Source: Leptodontidium sp. MPI-SDFR-AT-0119
Taxonomy: Eukaryota; Ascomycota; Leotiomycetes; Helotiales; Leptodontidiaceae
Direction: 5' to 3'
Length of the DNA stretch: 64,000 nucleotides
NCBI GenBank assembly: GCA_020726505.1
Contig: JAHLEZ010000002.1
Location: 2,170,001 to 2,234,000, forward strand
The notes below the pieces were generated by a model, which worked only from the letters and a program-made list of their open reading frames with translations, was not told where the DNA came from and ran no database searches. Below, piece by piece: positions 9,786 to 20,420 of the stretch (positions are counted from its first letter, which is position 1; each line of letters opens with the position of its first letter). A program made the translations under genes and the position numbers.

Positions 9786-12037
9786 TCATTCAATGCCGCC
9801 ATAGTTCATAAGCTCCTCCATTCCCCAGCCCCATAGGTTCAAATTCATATCCGGCACGAAAGACGAATTGAGATCCAATCGAGAATCCGCCCACATGTTA
9901 TGAACATACCCTTCATTTCTGTCCATCCACGTGTTTGGTACCCTCGGATTTGGCGCTTGAGTATGAGAGCCTTGAACTGAAACCTCTTCAGGTCTGTTGG
10001 AAACTGGACCTAGAGATAATCGTTGAGAACTAGAAACATTTCCTGATCTGGTAGTCTCTGTGAAGCTCTTCAGCCTACTCTCTAGAATCCCTAGATTGAT
10101 CTTGAGCGTATCAGAAACGCCCCAAAACGAGACAGAGCCATTTAAATTCGTTTGTAGGACGTCCAGATTCGAGTCGGCGACACGACTATCCACGAGCGCA
10201 GAACCAAAGCTTTTCGAGGCTACTTGAGCAGCAGCGGCTAACCAAATCGTACTTGCGAGGAAAGGATTCACATATTGCACATGGCTGGGTGGACAATTCC
10301 TGATTAGACTGACAATCTCAGAAGCCGCGTTCAGGTAGTGGTTCCAAGCTACCTGGTCGAGGGACGTCAACACCGCTGAATTGGTGGGAGACACCTTTTC
10401 TCCGAGTTTCCTGGCCGTGCTGTCGAAAACTTGATAGTGGTTGATCATAAAGCGGGAGAGTTGAGTCATGACATGGATGCCGTGCTTTGAACTGTCTGTG
10501 TGAAGAGATCCAGGCGAGAACTTGAGAAACTCGCCCCGGTAGACCAAATCAGTTGGAAGAGCAGCTGACAAGCAATAAAGAGAATTGGCGAGGACATCAA
10601 GGCCCGGTGGAACTTCACCAGCCTCCACCGATGAGGCTGCAGCGTATGCTTGAGGGTACGAGAGAAGATGTGCACATCGCATGAGCGCATTAACGACCAC
10701 GAACCAAGCTTTTGCGCTTTTATTGCCACTGTTCTGGAGTAACTTCCACGCCGCAGCTGGATCGGGATCAAGTTTGCAGCTTCGCACACAGCTATTTGCA
10801 AACCATAGTTCATCATCGATAGGAAGCCAAGTTTCGTTCTCCTTCCAATCGATTGCAGTTGGGAGACGGCGAATCGTGCTGGCAAACACATCGAATTCCC
10901 AGATGGTCCACCACGCACGACGTTTTTCTTCATCCAACGAAGTATTTGGGCTGTTTCGGGTGTTTGGTGACGGCTTGTCAACTAAGTGCAGCTGCAGTTC
11001 GTATGCGATCCGTACACAAGTCCCGATAGATCTCCATGCACGACCCCGAACGCCTTCTGTGAGTTGCTGGAAATTGACAAGAATCAGGGATTGCAAAAGA
11101 CACAACGGAAATACTTCGTCTGCGCAGTCTTTCACTGCAGCGTCTGTGAGGTTTTCGGCGAGACGGTAGAAATGGCGGGGAGAAGTGCTCCTTGAACTTG
11201 GAGAGTTTTGCGTATTCGTGAAGCGAGCTGAGAAACTAAACATGGATGCTACAAGAGCTTGTAATTGAACAGGAGATGATATGCTGGTAAGTTTGGCATC
11301 AAATGAAGGTCGGTGGAATAGCGAGAATGAAGTCATGTTCTCAAAATACGCATTCATCCTGCGATCATCAGCTATTCTATTCATATGGTCAAAGAATAGT
11401 TCTTACAGCAGATGGTACGTTTCGGGTGAGATATCGAAGGCTTTGCAAATGTTCTCGATAGCCAAGTCATGATTCTGACTCCGAGATGTTTGTCGAGATA
11501 CTCCGGTCGTGTGTTGAGGCAACGGTTCATGGGAGAGTTGCAACAGCTGAGACAAAGGAAGACCTCTTGAGGGTGAGCTCTCTGTTCTCCGCTCTACAGA
11601 GACATGAGGAGCCGGCGTGGTGGAAAGAGATAGAGGAGTGTGGCGGCCATCAGGATGGTATGATAACGCTCCAGTACCATCAGTTGGGCGATAAAGCCTT
11701 GCTTTCCGGCTTTGATGAACACCTGCTAAAGTCAGCGCGGTCACATATCTGACAGTATCTAAAATCTGACCAGGCTTTGGCCCAGGTTTGTTAGATATGA
11801 GCGGGTACGAGCATTCTCGGGCTGTCTTGAGACATGTCTGGCACTTTGGTAGGGTTCGATCACTTGAAAGCTTTAGCGACCGGACTGTTTATCCGGTTTA
11901 TTTGCTTGCCACTTGATCTTTCTCCTTTCCAACCATTAGCTCAAGTGACAAATGGTTATACTTGTGACTGACCTTTTACATCTCTCGCATGCAAGAGTAG
12001 GTCGTGACGGGGTGGGAGAACTGTTCACTGCGTCCAT
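9786..12037 (-). CDS. Zn2Cys6 fungal transcription factor, probable cluster regulator
   Basis: Exons run from ATG 12037 to the stop at 9786. The first exon carries ACERCKR, the start of a Zn2Cys6 DNA-binding cluster. The second supplies KCQTCLKTAREC, a PGPKPG linker and a Ser/Pro-rich stretch. A 48-bp intron (11359-11406) with a clear CTGAT branch site removes an apparent in-frame stop and gives YHLLMNAYFENM. The third exon (11358-9786, about 524 residues) is the fungal-specific regulatory domain, with SLFHRPSF and the WWTIWEFDVFASTIRRLP helix typical of the family. Neither plausible splice at the first intron restores the third cysteine of the cluster: the exon reads KLKLSSD where KLKCSSD is expected. 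It sits inside the catabolic cluster on the same strand as the FAH gene and a half-site lies just upstream, so it may control itself and its neighbours. Confidence 0.78.
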
Positions 12038-12074
12038 TTTCTTTTTTTTTTTTCCGAACGGGCTAGGGCATGAG

Positions 12075-12081
12075 ATTGCGG
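12075..12081 (+). promoter_or_regulatory. Half-site ATTGCGG upstream of the regulator
   Basis: This is the core of the shared cluster motif (CCGCAAT on the gene's strand), 38 bases before the regulator's ATG. It is a seven-base match, so chance occurrence is quite possible. It is listed because three other copies flank cluster genes. Confidence 0.25.
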
Positions 12082-12505
12082 TCGAATTGCTGGGAGACGC
12101 ATCAATATAAGGACGGACTGGGTTGAGGGGGTAATTCTCCGGGTCAGGACAAAAAGAGTAAACCCCAGCAGCCAATAGAAATTACCCCGCTGGGTGGTCA
12201 GCCTGCCACCAGATCCTGCAGCAAATCACCTACAGTACAAGATACAAAGGGAGCTTCTAAGCAAGTTCGTCATCATTATGCCATTCGATTCTCACGTCAG
12301 AGCTCTTAGGACATAGAAGAAATTTCCTTGCTTCGGTATTCGCGACTAGATATTATCCGGCTTTGCTTTTCACAGCCCCAAAGCCAATTAATAGCCTGAT
12401 ACATTTCGAACAACGTCAACAGAAAGCTTTAGCAATCCCCAAAATCCCAACTCCTGCTCCAAATAAAAGCAAAGCAAATCAGTTTTCATCACACTTCATT
12501 AACCC

Positions 12506-13513
12506 CTAATCACTGCAAGAAGGTGGCAGGGACGTCAGGGCCTGGATAGTCAGCATGGTTCCAATGTCAGAGCCGTACCACTTACCCCAAACATGTAAAT
12601 TATCCGGAGCAGCCTGAGTTCTGTTTATCGGCGTTTCATCATTTACCAAGTCTCCATCCACATAGTGCTCCATGATGAATCGACTGGGATCAAACCAATA
12701 GTCAAAGATCTGGCTTCCCATGACATGTCTGCCAACGCCCCAGCAGTTCTCGTACTTCTTCTCCACCAACCAGTTGTGGCCCAGCATCTGGATGTCAAAG
12801 TCAAAGATCTCGAAGCTAGAGTGGTGGACGTGGAACTTCGGGCCCTGGAAGAAGAAGAAACTGTGATGGTCTACCCATTCCGAACCCCGATCCAGATGCA
12901 GGAATGTCATGATGTCCTCCTTTGTATCTGGGGCATAGACCAACTCAGTAGGCTTGAAATTGAAGTTGGTGGTGTAGAATTCAAATGCCTTCTTGTAATC
13001 GGTCACACAAAATCCAAAATGGCCTATCTTGTGGATTGGCGCAGGTCCCTTCTTGAATCGCTGGGTCTTGTTCACTGGTCGGTTCTTGTTCGTAGGGAAA
13101 TTGTATGCCAACTCGGGGAAGGTCTCTGCAATCTCGACGGGTGTTTGGCCATAGACTAGATGCCATGGGCAATTGTCGACTGGTTCGTAGAATGTCACTC
13201 TCTTCCCACCTCCAGGAGCATCTGAATCGTGTATCGGGGTGGCACCTGGGAGAGTAGTTGCTAGTTCCAAGTCTTCCATTGACTCGACTACAAATGCTGC
13301 TCCCCCGAACTTGTCCTCCGTGCCCTTTGATGCGCAGACTGCAAAGGGTTCTGTTCCATAGCCACGATAGTATATTCGGTCGTCGGACGTGCGGCAGGGA
13401 CTGAAGCCAAAGTCAAGAAGGAATTGATGGGCAGCATCGAGATTCTTGTGGGTGTAGTAGACGTGTGCGATTCGAACGAGGTTGATCTTCTGCTTCGAAA
13501 CTGATGGAGACAT
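12506..13513 (-). CDS. Type I extradiol ring-cleavage dioxygenase (VOC superfamily)
   Basis: A single exon encodes 335 residues, close to the usual length of two-domain type I extradiol dioxygenases. The N-terminal module (residues 10-125) and the catalytic C-terminal module (about 158-290) are both vicinal-oxygen-chelate repeats. The expected iron ligands are visible: His165 in KIGHFGF, His230/231 in HVHHSSFE, and Glu282 in FIMEHY. DPSRF before the Glu is also typical. Such enzymes split a catechol next to its hydroxyls (meta cleavage) using Fe(II) and O2, giving a semialdehyde or keto acid. No signal peptide is seen. It is transcribed divergently from the FAD monooxygenase, across 641 bp carrying the shared motif. 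It would follow ring hydroxylation and precede the FAH hydrolase. Which catechol it cleaves is unknown. Confidence 0.88.
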   Translation of the reverse strand: MSPSVSKQKINLVRIAHVYYTHKNLDAAHQFLLDFGFSPCRTSDDRIYYRGYGTEPFAVCASKGTEDKFGGAAFVVESMEDLELATTLPGATPIHDSDAPGGGKRVTFYEPVDNCPWHLVYGQTPVEIAETFPELAYNFPTNKNRPVNKTQRFKKGPAPIHKIGHFGFCVTDYKKAFEFYTTNFNFKPTELVYAPDTKEDIMTFLHLDRGSEWVDHHSFFFFQGPKFHVHHSSFEIFDFDIQMLGHNWLVEKKYENCWGVGRHVMGSQIFDYWFDPSRFIMEHYVDGDLVNDETPINRTQAAPDNLHVWGKWYGSDIGTMLTIQALTSLPPSCSD

Positions 13514-14154
13514 GATGGCTGATAATATCCAGGTGGTTGGGTGGTTGGGTGGTTGGTTGCGTGTTAGTCGTGGTGTTCCTACACTTGGTCAAGGAGTCCC
13601 AGTGACAGTTGATCAGTCCTTTGCAGTTTGAAGGGGAAAGGATACATCTACCAGCGATATATAGCCAACTCCATTGCCGCCATCAGCCTCCACCTTTCCG
13701 ACCGTTTGCCTAAAGCATCGCGCTCTTGTAAGACTGTAGCTTGGAGGTGCATGTGGGACTTCCGTGTGGGGTGTAAGAGCAGAGCGGATATTGCGGACAA
13801 GCAGAGCCAGGACCAGCTCTGATACCCAATTATGATCTATGTCCAGCTGCCCCGGGCCTCGGGTCAGATGAAGATGCCCCGCGACGGTCAAACTTACGAA
13901 CAGTACCGGACGGCACTGCAGTGATCCTGGAAATACTTTGGTAAGTGTCCGAAATTGCGGGGGAGGGGTGAGGAAATAAAGTTTGCCCAGTTCGGACAAT
14001 ACGACAATACCATCAACAACTAGCCGTCACTAGCATGACAAACGCTGAGGTAAATCTCACATGAGCATCGAGATAGCTTGACCATGTCAATATATTACTT
14101 TCTTCGTCGGGGTCTCCGAAAGTCTCTTCGTGAGACAGACACTCTGCGGCAATC
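13514..14154. promoter_or_regulatory. Bidirectional promoter, dioxygenase / monooxygenase
   Basis: These 641 bases lie between divergent starts. They contain CGGATATTGCGGAC (13785-13798), an exact reverse-complement copy of the site before the FAH gene. A related element, CCGAAATTGCGG, is at 13949-13960 (10 of 12 bases match when aligned as CCGCAATTTCGG). Both have CGG/CCG triplets six bases apart, as expected for a Zn2Cys6 dimer. One regulator could therefore switch on both genes at once. Confidence 0.5.
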
Positions 14155-16173
14155 ATGACGGCAGAAATGAGCAACGGCAAGACCAATGGAGCATCCATTC
14201 CCAAGGAGAACCCTACAGCCGCAATCGTCGAAACCGATCTACTCATCATAGGAGCAGGACCAGCAGGAGCAGGACTGGCATGTTTTTTGACACAGCATGG
14301 TAAGCCAAAATGTCAAATGAGGATGACAAGTTTTGAGTGTGTGTCTAACGTCTTGCAGGCTTGAAGGGAATCATGGTTGCAGCGACTCCCAGCACAGCTG
14401 ACACCCCGAGAGCACATATCACAAATATGGCAGCCCTCGAATGTTTGCGGGATATCGGGCTGCAAGAAGAACTTCTGAAAGTTGCAGTGACACGTAATTC
14501 CATGCAACATACGAGGTGGGGCCGAAGTATGGCTGGTGAGGAGTTTGCAAGGATTTATTCCTGGGGAAACGACCCTGCACGAGCCGTGAGTTTAAAGAAG
14601 AAAATTATCAGGGACACCTTCTGACATTAGTAGGGTGCCTATGATGCTGCAAGTCCTTGCAATCACTACGATGTTCCTCAGACTCTCCTTGAACCTATCC
14701 TTGTCGGCCATGCAACTCACAATGGCTTCTCGTGCCGATTCGACACCACCTTCCTCTCCTTTGAGCAGGAACCAAATGGTACAATTCTGAGCAAGTTGCA
14801 AGACAATCTTACAAAGAGCGTGTACCAGATTCGGTCAAAATACCTTTTTGGGTGTGATGGAGCCAGGAGTCAAGTTTTGAGACAGTTGAAGATTCCACTT
14901 ATCAAGAAACCTGGTCAAGGTCTGGCGATAAACGTATTGGTGAAAGTCGACCTCTCGCATATTGTCGAGAATCGAGTTGGCAACTTGCATTGGGTCATGA
15001 GACCGGATGAAGAGAACCTCTCGTTCAATCACACTTGCATTGTTCGTATGGTCAAGCCTTGGAAAGAGTAAGTGGAAACTGCCAGAGATCGACTGACGCT
15101 GACTTGTCAGGTGGATGTTTATTTTATTTCCCCACCCTGAGGCGGGTGTTGATTTCAATCCCTCCCACGAAGAATACGTCAAATGCGTCAAGACGATTGT
15201 AGGAGATCAATCGATCCCGGTTGAAATACTTGGAATTTCCAAATGGTTCATCAACGAGATTGTAGCTGAATACTATTCAGAGGGCAACATGTAGGCAACA
15301 CTTATCAGAGGCAACTTTCTAGCTAACATTTCAAGTTTTTGTCTCGGTGATGCCGTTCATCGACATCCTCCTATCAACGGCCTCGGATCGAATACCTGTA
15401 TTCAAGATGCGTACAATCTCGCCTGGAAAATTGCATATGTCTTGAAAAAGAAGTCGGGTCCTGGACTTCTTGATTCGTTCAGTCTTGAACGTCAGCCTGT
15501 CGGGGCCACCATTGTCACTCGTGCCAATGACGGCCTACGAGATCATGCACATATCTGGGAAGCACTTGGAATGCTTGACCCATCTTTGAAAGTTCGTCAA
15601 AGGCACTTTGCGGAACTTTCTGAAGCGACACCAGAAGGTGTAGCTCGACGTGAAAGACTCCAAAAGGCCATTGACAATACTGCCCATGAGTTCCACGGAG
15701 TGGGCGTCGAGATGAACCAAAGATACTCCTCGTCGGCAATTTGTCTTGCAGACGAAGGACCACGACCACCTCTACCAGACGATCCTGTTCTCGAACATCA
15801 AATCACTACATATCCTGGGAGTAGACTACCACACGCCTGGCTGAACACCAAGATGCCCGGGAAGAAACTCTCTACGATTGATCTCGCTGGCCACGGCGTA
15901 TTCTGTGTCTTGACCGGAATTGGTGGAGCAGCATGGAAAGAGAGTGCCAGCAAGGTAGCAAAGGAGCTAGGGGTAGATATCAATGCCTACTCGATCGGCT
16001 GGGGACAGGATTACGAGGATGTGTACTTTGACTGGGCAAGGAGAAGGGAGATAGCCGAAGACGGATGTGTTCTTGTGCGGCCGGACAGATTTGTCGCTTG
16101 GCGCTCTCAGGGGATCATAACAAATCCCGAAGAGAAACTCCGTAATGTTCTGAAATCGGTTTTGAGTATCTAG
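14155..16173 (+). CDS. FAD-dependent aromatic-ring hydroxylase (phenol hydroxylase-like)
   Basis: Five exons (14155-14299, 14359-14585, 14634-15067, 15111-15290, 15336-16173) sum to 607 residues in one frame. The Rossmann GxGxxG motif is IIGAGPAGAG (residues 31-40), the DG motif is FGCDGARS (Asp199-Gly200), and the second FAD motif is CLGDAVHRHPP with Asp334. A C-terminal thioredoxin-like domain as in PheA/TfdB-type phenol hydroxylases follows (about 500-607, with VLVRPDRFVAWRS). The enzyme should add a hydroxyl ortho to an existing phenol group with NAD(P)H and O2, producing a catechol for the adjacent dioxygenase. The first 20 residues are not conserved in type, so ATG 14155 is chosen because it is the only good in-frame start. 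Substrate is unknown. Confidence 0.9.
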
Positions 16174-16489
16174 TATTCAATTAGCAATCCACAATCCAGT
16201 CTTGGGCATATGACTTTAGTAAGGATCTCCTGGTCTGCCTCTGTAGCCCCAAACTACCCCGCATCCCCACCGTGCCCGTCCCGCAGGTCAATTCCTCCTT
16301 CCAATCAGCATTCGACCGCTTTTTGTGGCGGAAACTGTGCTGGATGTCCGAGATACGGACTCAAGGATGTTGTACAGACAGAGGATAAACGCCTCCGGGT
16401 CTTGAAATATCCTCATCTAAGCGGGCGTAGGTAGTCTTTTGCCAGCCTTTTTTTTTAAAAAAAAAAAAAAAACAATAAAAAAAAAACCA
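16174..16489 (+). promoter_or_regulatory. P450 upstream region with palindrome and poly-T/poly-A tract
   Basis: The palindrome GTCCG-AGATA-CGGAC (16346-16360) uses the same GTCCG half-site as the cluster motif, but its spacing is five. Directly before the ATG (16449-16486) is a run of nine T then about sixteen A, followed by a further A-rich stretch of ten A. This T/A inverted tract could form a hairpin in the 5' leader. No other element is evident. Confidence 0.4.
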
Positions 16490-18282
16490 ATGGCAGTCTA
16501 CATTCTTCTTGGTCTCGCTGCCCTCGTTGGCCTCACATACTTGATCCTGACAGTAGGATGGAGAGGTCGTGCCTTACCACCAGGTAGATCCAGAGAATTC
16601 CTCAATCAGTCAAAAGCTTACAAGGTCCAGGTCCACCAACTATTCCGCTCCTAGGGAATCTTCATCAGATGCCTTTGAAAAATGCGCATCTCAAGTAAGT
16701 TCTATATCTTGGTTCCTATACGCCATCTGACCTCTCAGATTCACCGAATGGGCACAGAAATACGGCGGGATATATTCCCTCAAACTCGGACCGGGCACGA
16801 TGGTCGTTCTGACTGACCGACGTCTGATCAAGAACTTGATAGACAAGAAATCAAACATCTACAGCAATCGGCCGCCATCGTACGTAGGCAATAGTCTCAT
16901 CACTGGTGGTGATCATGTCCTCGTAATGGATTACGGCAATACGTGGCGAGCATATAGACGAGTTATCCACCAACACTTCATGGAGAGCATGGTAGTAAAC
17001 GAGCACACCAAATTGGTTGATGCGGAGGCTGTGCAGATGTGCAGAGATTTCTTGACCATGCCGGGGAAACACATGGAACATCCAAAGAGATTTAGTAATT
17101 CGGTTGTTATGAGTCTGCGTGAGTACTCGACCTCTCACTTTACTTTGTAAGAAATGGTTTTCGCTGATTCGCGAAAGTGTTTGGCATTCGTACACCACGA
17201 ACGGATACACCTCATATGACGAAACTTTATGCATTGATGGAGAACTGGTCCAAGGTGATGGAGACGGGTAACACACCTCCAGTCGACATCATTCCAGCGC
17301 TGCATTATATCCCCGAACGTTTCCTTGGGAACTGGAAGTCTAGGGCAAAGGACGTAAGCAAGGAGATGAATGAACTGTACAAGCAATATACGGATATTGT
17401 CGACACTCGACGGTCCAAGAACATCTACAGGGGGTCTTTCATGGACAAAGTGCTGGATCAGAATGAGAAGCTGGGTTTTACTCGGCACCAGTTGTATTTT
17501 CTTGGCGGGACGATGATGGAAGGTGGGAGTGATACCAGTTCCTCGATCATCATTGCTTTCATGCACGCAATGACCAGGTGGCCGGAAGTGATGAAGAAAG
17601 CGCAGAATGAAATTGACAGTGTGGTTGGTGAGGATAGAAGCCCAGTTTGGGATGATTATGAGAAATTGCCGTACGTAGCTGCTACGGTGAAGGAAGCCAT
17701 GAGATGGAGGCCAGTTGTGCCCCTGGCATTTCCACATTGCGTGGCTGAAGGTAATTTCTCTTCTTCCATTTGAGATGAAAATGTTAATTGATGAGGATAG
17801 ATGACTGGGTTGATGGGAAGCTCATCCCGAAAGGGACAACGATCCTCATCAATGCGTGGGGTCTTCATCATGACCCCAAACGATTCCCCAACCCAGATAT
17901 CTTCGATCCCGACCACTACCTCGGCGTCACGAAACTTGCTCCGGAGCTTGCAGCATCGGCTGACTACGACGCTCGGGACCACTATGGGTATGGATCCGGA
18001 CGGCGATTGTGTCCTGGTATTCACCTCGCGGAGCGCAATCTGTTCTTGGGGATCGCAAAGCTGTTGTGGGCGTTTGAAATTTTGCCTGGCAAAGATGAGA
18101 ACGGACTGAGGATTAAGAATGAGGACATCGATGTTGATCCCGTCACTGCATACAGTGAGGGCTTCCTAACTTGTGCGCATCCATTTGGATGTGAAGTCCA
18201 GGTTAGAGGGGGCACGAGGAAGGAAACAATCTTGAGAGAGTTTGGGAAGGCGGAGACAGAAGTGTTTGAAAAGTATGAATGA
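16490..18282 (+). CDS. Cytochrome P450 monooxygenase
   Basis: Five exons (16490-16583, 16631-16694, 16739-17118, 17178-17750, 17801-18282) give 530 residues in frame. One N-terminal membrane anchor (about residues 3-25) is followed by the proline hinge LPPGPPTIPLLGN. The I-helix oxygen-binding motif is EGGSDTSS, the K-helix ExxR is EAMR, and the heme loop is YGSGRRLCPG with its thiolate cysteine. The layout matches fungal class II P450s of the OrdA/CYP619-like type, anchored in the endoplasmic reticulum and served by a P450 reductase. Family members hydroxylate aromatic rings or methyl groups. Here it could prepare an aromatic substrate for the FAD hydroxylase 0.3 kb upstream. The aromatic role is inferred from the neighbours. 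Confidence 0.9.
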
Positions 18283-18365
18283 GGTTGACAGCCTGTATGC
18301 AGATACCGCATTGGTGATAAGATAGCTGAGGAATAGTTGAGCGTAACGAGAAGGTGTTTGTATTT

Positions 18366-20087
18366 TCATCTCAGGGCATCTTCATATCTTATGATGAACT
18401 CTCGCGTCGATTCCTCAAATCGACTCACATGCTCAGCTGTCAACTCCAGATTGAGCGCAATGAATCCTCTTTGGGCCATGTAGATACCGTAGTCCAGCAT
18501 ATGATGCCAGAACAGAGCTTTGAGTGTATTTTCGCTCGGGCCGTAGAAGTGGATGTTTAACATACTGCCCTGGCCTGTGACCCCCATCGAGTTTTTCTGG
18601 AGCTGAGTTGAAGGCACCCGTTTGCCGTTTGGAACTACGCCACTAAAGGGGCATTCGAGTTCGTTTTCCTGTGTTGCTGACGAGCTTACTTTTGATACCT
18701 TCTTGAAGGTCCTGATCCCGTACTCGACGAGAAGCTTCTCGATGCTTCGGCGTAGATCATCGCCAAGTGCGTTCAACCTCTTAACTTCGTGCTCGTTATA
18801 AATATCCATTCCACAACACCCAGCCGCCATCGTGATAACATTGTTGTTGAATGTGCCGGAATGACCTAGGATCCCCTTCCGTGGATCAAACATGCTCATG
18901 ATTTCTTTCCTACCCCCAAAAGCGCCGAATGTCATTCCCCCTCCTACCCATTTCCCAAGTGTGATGAGATCCGGCTTTAGTCCAAGGGAGACTGAGAGAC
19001 CATTATACGCTAGCCGAGAAGTCATCACTTCATCCATGATGAACAAAGCTCCAAGTTGGTGTGCGGTGGTGTTGAGGAACTGCAGAAACTTGGGATCTCC
19101 CACAATACATCCTCCGCTCCCTTGCATACCTTCGACGATAATGGCAGCAAGTGTATTCTGGGGCAGGAAAGACAAGGCTGACTTTGTGCCCTCGATGTCG
19201 TTATAAGGGGCGAAAACAAAGTCATGAGGAAGGTTTGTGTTGATGGGACTGAGAGCATCGGGGAAAGATAAGGTTCCGCCGTGGTAGCCATTCTTGAAGA
19301 CTAGAATCTTCTTCCGTTTGGTGAATGCTGTGGCGGCTGCTAATGCCATAGTGTTTGACTCTGTGCCGGAGTTTGTGAATCTGACGAGCTCGATTCCGGA
19401 TGGAGAGAACCTTTGAGTTACCTATAAAGTTTAGCAAGAAGTCCGAGTGAAGTAGTCTGACTGAAGATCAAAGATGGAAAGCCGCTTCAGAAGACAAACA
19501 GTAAATACGAATTTGGCAGGCAAAGCTTCAAAAACAAATGCTCCTCCACCTCAATGGGAAGGGACGCAAGTGATGTGATGGTTCTGCGGAAGGGAAATGT
19601 CAGATTCGGCTGCTTACCTTGCGTGCAAGCTCCCTCTCATACAGATTCGGCCCTCCGTAATTCCAGCCCTTGCTCATTGCTTCCGCGACAGCAGAAGCAA
19701 TTTTCTCGTTCGAATGACCATAAATTCCAGCCGTGTACTCGCCTAAGAAATCCACGTAAACTTTGCCGTCGATGCTGGTCAGTTCTGCCCCCTTTCCCGT
19801 CCCTAAGCGAAGTCAACAACGAGTAAATTAGAGGGCAGGGAATTTGACGAACTAAAAGTGATGGGGAAAGGACTGGCATGTAAAACCGTTCTGGTGTTTC
19901 CTCCAGGGAAGTCCGAACATGCCTCATCATGCGCTTTGAGACTTTGTGGATTTGACAGAGAGTATTCTTGCTGCGCAATTGCAAGGGAAGTCATGAGAGC
20001 ATCAGCAGAGCTTGCGCCATTTGAGGAACCGAGCCCGGTTTGAGGGCTCTCAGAGTCAACATTCATGGTGTCAGTGGTGGAGGACAT
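18366..20087 (-). CDS. Class III aminotransferase, glutamate-1-semialdehyde aminomutase-like
   Basis: Three exons (20087-19853, 19802-19618, 19421-18366) encode 491 residues in frame. The PLP fold is clear: RFTNSGTESNTMAL for phosphate contact, NGYHGGT, the FIMDEV motif with Asp270 that binds the pyridine nitrogen, and TLGKWVGGG with Schiff-base Lys297. This matches class III aminotransferases related to HemL and bacterial beta-amino-acid transaminases. Fungi make heme precursor by ALA synthase, so a tetrapyrrole role is unlikely. Amino transfer to or from a cluster intermediate is more plausible. ATG 20087 is used because the longer frame upstream starts with TTG. The first intron uses a weak GTTCGT donor. 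The gene ends 83 bp from the P450 stop (convergent). Confidence 0.88.
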
Positions 20088-20420
20088 GGCGATTTGAAAA
20101 GACGACAGCAAACAGCAGCTCCGTGTCGTTTGAAATCAGAGACAATAGGGAATAGTAGATGTACTGAAGTGTTTTGATCATCAATGCCATCCCACTTTTG
20201 GTTAGTGCGATAAGGACGGGCCGACGGTGTTCATGCCTCGACGCCGAATCTCTGCCCGTGCTGAATGTGCTCCGTGCCGAGGTCGGAAGTTACAACACAA
20301 GCACAGCACATGGGTGGAGCTTTGCCAACTGCACCTCCACCTCGCCTCCTCTGCTTGTTGAAGATATATGTTCCACGACCACGGGACTGCACAATCCTAG
20401 GCGTCTATACCGTCTACACA
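20088..20420. promoter_or_regulatory. Intergenic region between divergent genes
   Basis: A 333-bp gap serves the aminotransferase and the DUF2470-like gene. It is rich in CCG/CGG triplets (for example CCGAGGTCGG near 20277) but has no exact copy of the cluster motif. Confidence 0.35.

Noticed and set aside
11359..11406. In-frame stop in the cluster regulator before MNRIADD
   Set aside because: A 48-bp intron with GTAAGA donor, CTGAT branch and CAG acceptor removes it and gives YHLLMNAYFENM, so the gene is not broken here.
12665..13159. 164-codon frame antisense to the dioxygenase
   Set aside because: It mirrors the dioxygenase codons, and the metal-ligand motifs are all on the minus strand.
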